Assembly (NCBI GenBank): GCA_037179335.1
Contig: JAKZHN010000012.1
Location: forward strand, 434,001 to 498,000
Length of the DNA stretch: 64,000 nucleotides
Source: Cyclaneusma minus
Lineage: Eukaryota; Ascomycota; Leotiomycetes; Marthamycetales; Marthamycetaceae
Direction of reading: 5' to 3'
The notes beneath the pieces are model-generated. The model ran no database searches and had not been told where the DNA came from. It saw only the letters and a program-made list of their open reading frames with translations. A program made the translations under genes and the position numbers. Below are positions 21,901-31,728 of the stretch, in pieces. The stretch's first letter is position 1. The number at the start of each line of letters is the position of its first letter.

Positions 21901-23430
21901 AATAAATAATATTCCGACGGCTGACTACTGTCAAACGTTCAGTTTAGGGAGGGAGTGCAGACCTTTGTCGTCCCACTGTACATCTCGAGTTGATTTTTAG
22001 GGTAACATGAATTGCCAAGTAGAGCTTTTGCGCCTTGGGAAAAGAACTGTGGGAAGAATCTTGATTTCCATAGATGAGCAGAAAGTGGATTCGAGGGCAG
22101 GAGACGTTCTAGTCTCGATGCTCAGCCTCTCTTTCGGTAGACATCCTGATCACGACAGCAGGTCTCACACACGACAGTAACAGAAACGGGATACGGTGGG
22201 CCGAGTCGGTGTTAAAAGTATTACAGCATACCAAACTCCTCTCCCTTTACCTCAAGAATCCTGGGAAGATATTCAGCGCTTTGGCTCGATGACCTCCATC
22301 TCCATCTGACAATTGTCTCCTATCAGAGTAGACGATAATAGATGTATTTTGGGAGAGGGACTGCGGAAAGAGTTAAACTTTTTATAAACGAGGAGAATGG
22401 GGATTCAGAGGCTGGAAGCGTCGTAGCCCATGTATGAGTCAGCCCTTTCATACGAAATCATGTCATCAGTGCAGGCAGTGGCTGGGAAGCTGTTGAAAGC
22501 AAGCGGATGAATGGCGAAGTTGAACATTTCCCAAAAGCGTCAGGCGAATGTCGCTTGGCACAAACAGCAGGAAGGCTCTCTTCCAAGGACTTAGGTCTCC
22601 TAAGACCTCCCACCCGGAACAAGGATGAAAAATTCACCGAGCCCAAAGCGGACTAGCGCCATTTTGGGATATATATATAGCGAGACTTTGTCCTGCAAAG
22701 AGACTCCAATCTTGAAACTTACAACAACGACTCTGTATGCCTGGATTTCCTGCATAGCTAGTCTTTGAGGTGTGTGTGGCACAACGGCTAGACCTATCTG
22801 CTTGGGATACGGGCTTGAGATCCTGAGAATCTGATCTGGGGGATATGGGAATTGAGATTGAGTCATCAAGTACCCTGGCAGGGGCTTGTTGCTGTCGAAA
22901 ACGGAGGATGAGTGTTGCGTGGGTGCGCTATTGTTGAACGGTTAAGCTGAGTGCTGCTGCACCCTTTCTTCAGCAGAAAGCCTGAATGCGACAGCATACT
23001 CAACGTAAGACAGTAGCAGAAAGCAGTTGCAGCCAATCGGATTCTGACCAAGCTCAACTTCATAGCATACCATTCGGGACTTTGCTCAAAGGGCGTTTGG
23101 TCTTCAGCGGCTTCCGCTCGATATCTTTATATCTTCGATTGGCAATTGCGTCACATCAAGGGTAAGTTGTCTAAGCCACTGGACGAATCTTGAGAAAGGA
23201 ATTGCTGGAGAAGGCTGTGCATTTTATATGCGAAGAGAAAGTGGTTCCAGAGACACAAGATAAAGTCTCAAGCCTCGTTGTCTGCCCTCGCTTTCGGTGA
23301 AAAACCAGAATACGACAGCAGACCCAACACGCGACAGCGTCACAAGCCAGATCCGATTGCATCGAATTAAGCATTGGCGTAATATCATAGCATACCACAC
23401 TTCTGTTTCCTCTCAAAGGCTAGAGACCTT
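21901..23430. repeat. Convergence zone and irregular array units
   Basis: The two arms meet here. Right-arm-type words (ggattcagaggcaggag) begin at about 22085, with leftward TATA elements (read as TTTATA on this strand) at 22381 and 23223, a possible one near 22672, and a decayed one near 22055. Units differ from the main right arm: the block following the TATA reads cacgacagcaggtctcacacacgacag (22151-22178; also 22990 and 23310), while the main arm has the CTGTCG form. A word cttcagcggcttccgctcgatatcttta recurs near 23102 and 23429. Spacing is uneven, suggesting deletions or rearrangement at the junction. No protein gene is seen. Confidence 0.6.
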
Positions 23431-26400
23431 CAGCGGCTTTCGCTCAAAGGTATATGTTGCATAAATAATTGACGATTCTGCCAAATCAAGGATACTGGAG
23501 AAACATCTGGTGCTTGCTCAGGTTGCGATACGTCTTTCTGGAAAATTTTTATGTCCGTTTTGGCACTGCGGGTTCCTGCACTTGAGGTACGCCAACAAAG
23601 AGTTGAAATTTGAAAGAAACAGAAGGTTGAAAGATCTTGCGCTATTTGTATGTGTAGAGGATGTAGGTAGCAGCGTGCTATCAAGAGCAGAAAAGTCAGT
23701 ACCCTCACAATTTACATAGCACCTGTCGTCCACCTTGTCTACTGCCAAACGTGCTGTTTTACAGTCAAGGCTAGGGCCTTGTCGTTGCGAGATATAAGAA
23801 AAGAGGGCAAAAGGGGGTTGGAACCAGCGAACTTTGGAGTTGATCACTTGGGCTTTGTCATTCACTCTATATCAAACCGACAATTGTGCCGCGTAGCCAC
23901 ATTGAATAGTGGGTTTCTTCCAGATGGCTGGGGTTGTGGAAGAGAAATAATTATAGGTAAAGCTTTGTTTCTTATACCTGTGAGATTGGAAGGTAGAGTC
24001 AGAGTCACAAAAGCTCGTAACCTCAGAATCTCCCCGTCCTCACTGTCCTTTCCATCTGCTGCCGAGTACATTATCCTGCTGTCAATTAACAATTTCCCGG
24101 GAATGTGGGCTACCAAAAGCTGGGGCAAAAAAAAACGGAGTCTGAGAACTTGGAATTTCACGGCTTCGGCTCTGAGCTCACTTCATATGTGCAGCTGACT
24201 CTCGTGCTGCATTCACTGATAGCCAGCAGAGTTGCTTTGAATCTTAGAAAAGAAAGCATACGTGGGAAAGGCTTATGCTATTTATACGTCTAGAGGGAGG
24301 TAGCAGAGTGCGTTCATGGCTAGGCAATTCACTAGCCTCAGAATCAGAATCTCTACGACACATGTCGCCCCTTGTGCCTGCCGTCGAACATGCTACTTTA
24401 CCCCCGAAGCCTCTGGCTCTCTTATATGCAAGAAAAGAGCGAAGGAAAATTGGAGTCTGAGAGCTTCAGAGGCTTGTGCTTCTTCTCCATCACTCTATAT
24501 GCCCTTTGATGATCGAGGCATGCCACATGAACCATGACATGAGATTGAGAAAGGTGGTCTTTAGCATCTTGAGAAAGAAGAGAGCAGCGGGTAGAGTCAA
24601 TCCTATTTATATGTGTAGAGGAGAGATCAGAGTGGATTCAGAGGCAGGAAACTGACTCACAAGCCTCAGAATTACATGGTCCCTGCGCCATCTCTCGTCC
24701 TATTTATCTGCTGTCGAGTTCGTCACTCGACTGTCGAGGCCAGGAGACTGCGAGCGAGAAAAAGAGGTTGGGCAAAGACTAGTCCGGGTCTGAGAATCAA
24801 GAGACGGCAGCTTCGGACCTTTGGCTTGGTCTGAGTTCACTTCATGCCTCCAATGAATAGATTTGCCTTATCACACAGTGGCCATAGCGTCGTAGGCTTG
24901 GGCCTTGAAAAAGAAAAAGAAATGTGGGTAGACATGTCATTTATATAGGTATGTACAGGAGGGTATCCAGAGTCCGGAGTTGAAGTTTGTGGAATATTCG
25001 CGGCCCTCGTTCCCCTCTGTCTGCCACCGAGGGTTTGCTCTACTGTCGAGCTTACATGTAGGTAAGTAATTGTGAGATACCGGTCATCACACCAAGAAAA
25101 GAGCAAAATGGGAAGTGTGAGTTAGAGAAGCTGACAGTGAATTTCTTCGGCTTGATCGCTGGCTTTGTATATCCAATGAACCATTGTGCCACATGACACA
25201 TGAAATATTGCTGGAGGGTAGCAAACTTTGAGAAAGAAAAGACTGTGGTAAGCCTGTGCCTTTTTATACGTATAGAAGTGGCTCTGAAGCACGAAAGTTG
25301 AAAGCCTCAGAACTTCCCGACGAGCGCCCTCCCCTTCTGTCTTTCGTCGAACGTACTGTTCTGCTGTCGAGGCAAGAGGTACTGCCAGTTAATCCAAAAT
25401 AGAGATGCAAACCTGGAAAGGGAAAGTGTGAGTCGAAAATCTTGACGATTGACAGCTTCGGCTTGTTCGCCGAATCTACCTTATACGCCCGGGCAGTCAG
25501 CAATCCGTGCTACACCGCAAAGTCATAAAACATATTGTAATTACATATGCATCTGGAGAAAGAAAATGTAAGAAGAAGCTGTGCTTTTTTATACCCGTAG
25601 AAGAAGTGAGTCCAGACTTCAGGACTTTAGAGACAGAAATTTGTTAAAAGTTCGCAGCCTCGTGACCTCCGCGGCACCACTCGTCGTCTCTTTCTTCTGT
25701 CACCAAGTATGTTATTCTGCTGTCGAGACCAGTGGTTTGCGAGCTTGCGGCATAATAACAAGAGGACGAAAATGAGAGTCGGAGTAGAAGAAAACGAGAG
25801 TGGAAAACTTATGCCGGGTCAGTCACTCTACAGAGATATCGAGTTGACTATCGCGCCACAGCAATGGAAAGTTATCAGATTAATCTTCGTCATTGGAATC
25901 TGGAGAAAGAAACTGTAGAGAGACCTCGTGCTTTTATATCCGTGGAGACGGCGATCTTAGAAGCAAGAGTTGGAGTTCGCAACCTCGTAACCACCGCCGC
26001 ATCCCTCATTTCTTTTGTTTGCCACCAAACACCGTGTTCTACTGCCGATTCCTGGGGACTGCCTGCGAAATGGAAAGAAAAATGGTCCCTCAAAAAAGAC
26101 ACAACCTGAGAGATTGAGACTGGGAGTTGATAGCTTCAACTTGGTCCCTCGTTGTATATGTCCACTGGACAGTCGTACCACTAATGTCATGGAATTCTTG
26201 TAGAAGTCTAGCTTAGAAGAGAAAGTATCTGGGGATAGAGCATAGGCTTTTTATACCTGTGGAGAAGTCGAAGATGGATTCAGAGGCAGGAGACGAAGTT
26301 CGTAGCCCACGTGATATCTACCGCCGGCCTCGCTCACTTCTGCCTGGCACCGAGTGTGCTATTCTGCTGTGGACTTCACTGCTCGATACTATGAAAGCAG

Positions 26401-27575
26401 AAAGACCAAAATGGAGACAGGTAAAAAAAATAGATTGGGAAAACTAGGAAGTGGACGGCTTTGGCCAGGTTGCTCACTAGGTAAGCATGTGCAGTTGACC
26501 ATCGTGCCACACCATAGATGTGATTCCATCCTTCTGTTGAATCCGGGGAAAGAAAGTGCAGGAAGAGGTTGTGCCTTTATACCCGTGGAGTAAGAGGATT
26601 CAGAGGCAGGAACTGCAGTTTGTAGTCTCGTGACCTTCGCGGTCGGCCTCGAGTCTCGAGTCTCAACCTCTAGGTCTGCCTGCTGCCACCGAACGCGATG
26701 TTCTGCTGTCGAGACTAGAGGGTTGCGAGATGGACAGCAACAGGGCGAAAGAGAAAGTCAAAGTTGGAGACTCTGAGAGTTGGAAGCCCAAGCTTGGTCA
26801 CTGACTTATACACCAGCATCTAAGTGACAATTGTTCCGCATCGAGGCAGTGTCTTGTCAATTTGTCGTTAACGTTCCTGGAAGAGAAGAGGTTTCAGAGC
26901 TGTCCTTATCCTTTATATAGATACCATGTGCGTGAGTGGCTGCAAAGGCAGGAAGTGAATGCCGCCGTCTCGTAACCTCTGCGTCTATAAATCATCCCCT
27001 TTTGCCTGCCGCCGTGCGCTGTTCTGCTGTCGATGCTTGGGATCTGCAAGATAGAAAGCGGGGACAAAAAAGAACAATTCGAGTCTGTCAGTCTAAAAAG
27101 CGAGCGTTCGCAGCTTTTGCTCCTCCACTTACTCTAGCTGCAGTCGGTAATCATGCCACATCGCTCAAGCCCCGCTACTTGGAGTCCTGGACACAAAAAA
27201 ACATAGGAAGATTGTTGAGCTTCTTATACCCCTGGGAAAAGTGGATTCAAAACAGGAAAGCCAGTATCACTAGAATCTTTAGCACCCCTCGTCTCCGCTG
27301 CCCGCCACCGAGTGTGTTGTTCTGCTGTCGAATTTCGGAGATTGCGAGATACAAAAAAGCCTAAAAGGTGGGGGGGAGGGATGCTGAAATCCGAGAGACA
27401 AATCCTGGATTCCTGTCAGCTTTTGCTTCCAGCATCCCCGACTCCGTATTTAGTTGGCGATCATGCCCCATGCCACAGGCCACATGCCATCTTCTCGTCA
27501 TGTTTCTGGAAGTTGGAACAGAAAGGATCCGTAAGAAGAGCTCGTCCTTTATATACGTGCAAGCTGTGGCCTCTA
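23431..27575 (-). repeat. Right arm: 13 tandem TATA-bearing units of about 325 bp, pointing left
   Basis: Leftward TATA boxes (TTTATA or one change on the + strand) start at 23643, 23971, 24281, 24606, 24940, 25263, 25588, 25933, 26250, 26576, 26912, 27223 and 27548, steps of 310-345 bp. Reading leftward each unit has a block CTCGACAGCAGAAC..TCGGTGGCAG, a block ttcctgcctctgaatccac, TATAAAAggcacagcc, a CT tract cttttctttctcc, and a conserved block tgtggcacaattgtc..ggacatataaag. The order TATA, about 25 bases, CT-rich tract is the same as in the left arm, so both arms seem to be one family in opposite orientation. No open frame is conserved from unit to unit. Confidence 0.82.
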
Positions 27576-28116
27576 TGGTTTCTTTGGGTGTCGGGAGGGA
27601 GATCACATGATCCGAGATTTGGATTTTGTAACACATCTCATGCCTTGGCGTCTTCCAGCGCCTCCCAGGGAAGCTTCAGGGCTCTTCAAGGCACCTCTCT
27701 AGCGCATCGAAGCCTGCCACAGGGCCTCTCCAGGGCCCCAAGCCCCCCATGAAGCCCCGAAGCCCCCTGAAGTCGACGTGCAACAAAACTCTTTGCCTCC
27801 AGGACACAGATCATGTGACCTACCCCGGCTTTTACCCGATGTGTTCTTTTAGCACGTCACGCGCTTTCAATCTCGACCTTCCGCATCTGAACGACGCCTC
27901 CCTTTCTTACTCGTTTTTTTGCATATCGTCGATCGGGGCATAACTCACGGCTAGGGAGGCGGCAATCTGGGCTAGGATTTCAGCTGGTGTCAACACCCGT
28001 TTTTGCAGCAGGTCTTCACAAACACAGCAAAATCTTATTCATCTGTATACCTGAAGGTAAGTTGCCCAACACACCTCCCAACGCCATTACAGCCCATAGG
28101 CTCTTCGCACCTCGCA
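27576..28116. other. Intergenic between array and UTP8
   Basis: Starts with C/G-rich low-complexity sequence (27650-27775, repeated words such as ctccagggcccc and gaagccccc). No gene supported. The remainder is the 3' flank of the convergent UTP8 gene. Confidence 0.4.
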
Positions 28117-31100
28117 TCAAACCACAATCTTCTCCCTCGAATACTTCCCCACCTGCTGACTCCTCAAATACGCCATATCTCTCACACTCCTCTCCCTCTC
28201 CTCGCCATCCATGCCCTTCTTCACCGTATCCCACTTCACCTCCACCTTCATCGCATACGGCAGCAAGTTCGCTTCCGGATCCAATACAGCCCTTGCCATA
28301 GGCTTCTGAGGCTTTGGAAACTCAGCAGCCTTGTCCACCTTTCTGGCCTCTCCTACGGTCTTCTCGGTCTTCTTCCTGGCCTCCCGCCTGGCCTTCTTGG
28401 CCGAAGGAGGCCTGTCCCCTCTCTTGGTCTTCTTTGCAGAAGGCTGCTCATCTTCCTCGGGGTCGGCTTCTGCTGGGCGCTTGGATGGCGTAGAGGGCAT
28501 CTTTTGAGGCGTTACGGCAGCAGCATCCGAGACAGCCGACTCATTGGCTGATTGAGGCTGGTCTTTTGCGGATGCCTCGTCTTCTTTCTCAGGAGTGTTG
28601 TCTGCCTTAGAGGCCTTCTTATCCTTCCTGGCTCCAGCACGCTTCTTTCTCTCAACCTTGACCTCTCGCTCCGCCGCTCGATCGATCACTCCCTCGACCT
28701 GTCCTGGGCTCTCGAAACGAGCCCGATTTGCCTGGTACCGTTCTCCGTACCGCACCATCTCGCCAATCAAATTCTTCAAGTAGCATGCTTCCTCAATGCC
28801 CTCCAGCGCAGCACTCACTTCGAGCTTCAGGCTTGAAATCAGCTCCTCGCTCTCGAAACGATCGCTATTAGACAGCGGCGCGCTTCCAGATAACCAGCCA
28901 CCGGCACCGATGGCATCGATACAGCTGTTGAGCATGCTAGACAATAGGATGATGCCATTATCTGAGCTGCCTGATTCCTCGTCCTCGATGACGTGGTTGG
29001 TAGGTTCCAGATATCGCGAAGTCCAGGAGCCTCTGGCGAGCTCGAATCGGAGAAGGTAGATGAGGGCCATGATTTCGGGTGTGGAGAAAGTGCTCTGCAG
29101 AGCTTGTACTATGGCTCTGGAAGGGCACTTGTAGAGTTTGGTAAGGGCCAGACTTAGAGCCTGGGCGCGGATGTTGGAGGAGTCGTTGAGACGGTGTTCG
29201 GCAAGTTGAAGAGCAGCTTCCGCTTGATCGGTCTCGAGTGCGAAGGAAGCTTCGATGTCGCCGGCCTCGCTGGGAATCTCGCCGTTCGCTAGAAGTGCCT
29301 GAGCTTCTAAGCTGTTTCCAAAAAGTTCGAGACTCCGCATTAGGTTGCGGATGGCGTGGACAAGCTCGGGGGCGTCTAGAGGGCAGAACGAAAGCAGGTC
29401 GACAAGAATATTCATCTCGGGATCGGCCTCGACGATGACTTGAACAAGTTGACCTGCAGGAATGGACAAGAATACGTTGCTTGACGAAGGGTCATGCCTC
29501 AAAGCAGACTCAATCTTTTGGGTTGTCAAGTAGCCATCATTTACCAGCCATTGGAGGAAATTTGGCAGAACGAATTTGATGGACAACTTGGACTCTGCTT
29601 CTGACCAATGAAACACTTTGCTGAGTGTGTAGGATATGAGAGCAGGATCCACTTCGCCGGGGCTCACGAGGGACGCAATAATGTCGAAGTGTTTCGCAAA
29701 TCCGACCACAGCCATTGCATCCCCTAGGTGTTCGGCCAAAGCCGCCTCGAATGCTTCGACATGTTCATCTTCGGCGTAGGCATCCAGCCTCTTGACCAAG
29801 TCCGGCGCGGTGGCGCGGAGCGACCCAGCAGACCCTGGCACATATGCGGCCAACGTAGTCGACCGTGACTCGTTCAGTTGTTTCACATCAGAGCTCAACC
29901 CTATACCGCGGCCTATCGAGTCTATGAGGAGACCACTAGAACTCTGCTTCCCACGGATACTCGCTTGGGACTCAATCTGAACTCCATACAGACTACTGCC
30001 ACCAATAGCGAGAACAGTCTCAAGTTTCGGAAAGAATGCAACCAAGTGGAAGGCCTTGGCAGTGATTGCATTGCCAGACTTTCGCCTCCGCTCGAAGGAA
30101 ACCTCATTCAATGCCGCTGCGACCGATGCCTTGGCCTGGATTGATCTGAATGCAGGATTGAAAACACTGATAGAGCTTCCATCTGAGGTCATGATCGAGT
30201 TGTTCGACAGTCGTAAGAAGGACTCTGTACCCTGGACAGGGAGAGTAGACAAAGACTTGGGTACAGAGGACGTTAGATCGTAGGTGGTGATGGAGCCATC
30301 CCGGAGAGCATGCAAAGTACCAGTTGTTGGCTGCAGTTTGTAGGTGGGTTTGGATACAACAGTGTTCGTGACACCGGCAGGCAAAGGTAGTTTGAAGCTG
30401 CCGAGAGTCTGCATAGTCTTGAAGAGGACGTTGGGCAATGCGAGGATGTGTACAGTACGAGACTCCGTCGAGTGTCCCTTCGCTGATTTTGTAACGAGGA
30501 CGAGCAATTCGATATCCGAACCATCCAATTCTGTGTGACCCGGAACAGTAGATACAATATCTCCACGATGCTTGAGCAGGCCTTTCTTTGCTTCGGCAAC
30601 ATTAGTGAGTTGAGCGAACTCCACCTCAAATGCCGAGCCAGCAGGCTCATGCTGAAGAGCCGACGGGCGAGAGGTCCAGCGGGAGGCGAGCTCTTCGCCT
30701 TCGAGGCATTGTATCTGGCCGTCTTTGCGTACAAGCAGGACGTCGGGTTTTGCGGACTTCGAAGATGGTTCGGGAGTTACCGGAGCCATGTAGACAACCG
30801 AGTGCTTGGAAGTCTCCAGCTTGCGCTCGACAGGCTTGCGCTGCGTAATCTCGTCTCCAGTGACGGACTCATGGAACACAGTAACTTTCGCATTCTCATC
30901 CTCCCGAATAGAGACATATGTACTTCTGTCTGCAGTTTTCGAGCCGGTCCGTTTCTTTCGCAGGGAGTATGGGGCGCATGTGAACGAGGATTGCGGCGGT
31001 AAGGCGTGGGAAGTAATGAGCCTAGGTTGCTGGATCTAGATGCTGGTCAGCTTTTGTCCAATGAGTGCACAAGATCGTTGCATAGATTCCGTACAGCGTA

Positions 31101-31274
31101 GATATTGACGCTCTCGCCGTCGATTCCAACAGCTATCTCAGGGCGCTTCCGCTTTTTCGAGCCTGTGAGGCCATTGAAGACATCGCCGGCATAGTATTTC
31201 CCGTAGACAGAGTCGACAGGTTTGGGCAGCGCAGCCACAAGATACGGGCTCTGGATTGACAATGAAGACGACAT
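28117..31274 (-). CDS. UTP8: U3 snoRNP / t-UTP protein Utp8
   Basis: Two exons on the minus strand, 31274-31095 and 31035-28117, give about 1,032 residues. Utp8 belongs to the t-UTP part of the small-subunit processome, needed for 18S rRNA processing, and in yeast also acts in nuclear tRNA export. The N-terminus SSLSIQSPYLVAALPKP, EIAVGIDGESVNIYA and, over the 59-bp intron, IQQPRLITSHALPP follows the yeast Utp8 pattern (LAALPK.., ITLGISGSSISQYI). The middle is a helical repeat region without a named domain. Residues about 840-990 are a Lys/Glu-rich basic tail with nuclear-localisation-like runs (KVERKKRAGARKDKK, KKTKRGDRPPSAKKARRE). It is divergent from ELG1. The assignment rests on the N-terminus and architecture. 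Confidence 0.78.
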
Positions 31275-31728
31275 TGCGACTCCGATTAATGTGTCTGGAC
31301 ACTTCGGCGAGCTGGGCGTGTTTGGTGGTGCTGGGGAGTGCAGAGCGTGCTGTTCTTGGGCAGCCGTCCCCCTCAAAGATGTGCTGCACGAAAAAGTTCG
31401 CCAAACACAAATCGAAAATGATAGTCGGAGGTGAAGATTTTCCGCCTGCCGCTAGCGCAAAGCTAAATTCGCGTCGGGTGGCGCGTGCGATTGAACGCGT
31501 AAAGCAGCTTCAACCGATTAAGTACTTCCATTTCTCGACCGCATCCTCGACAACCACTAACCCCACGTCTCCGGTACTCCCATATTTCCATATTCCGGCC
31601 ATATCGCACCATCAACTGTGTCGCGGCACTTTGCGCCTTTTTTCTAACGGCCGTCGATCCCTCCAATGGCCTGAACAGCGGATTCCGGAGACTCTGCGAC
31701 TTGTTCTACACTCTCGCAATCCGTACGC
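31275..31728. promoter_or_regulatory. Bidirectional promoter of UTP8 and ELG1
   Basis: A 454-bp spacer separates two divergent start codons. It has no clear TATA box, which fits constitutive nuclear genes. Open frames inside it are short and unlike any known family. Confidence 0.5.

Noticed and set aside
17101..27575. Regularly spaced repeats considered as a CRISPR array or classical satellite
   Set aside because: The host is a eukaryote, the units are 290-345 bp, diverged throughout and have no short identical repeat with unique spacers. Conserved TATA and CT tracts do not fit a plain satellite.
17101..27575. Array units as tRNA, U6 or snoRNA genes
   Set aside because: I found no A/B boxes, no consistent T-run terminator and no paired C/D or H/ACA boxes at fixed positions. 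An RNA polymerase II promoter reading fits better.
23779..27752. Several open frames of 60-150 codons in the right arm
   Set aside because: They are not conserved between units, differ in frame and show no family similarity.
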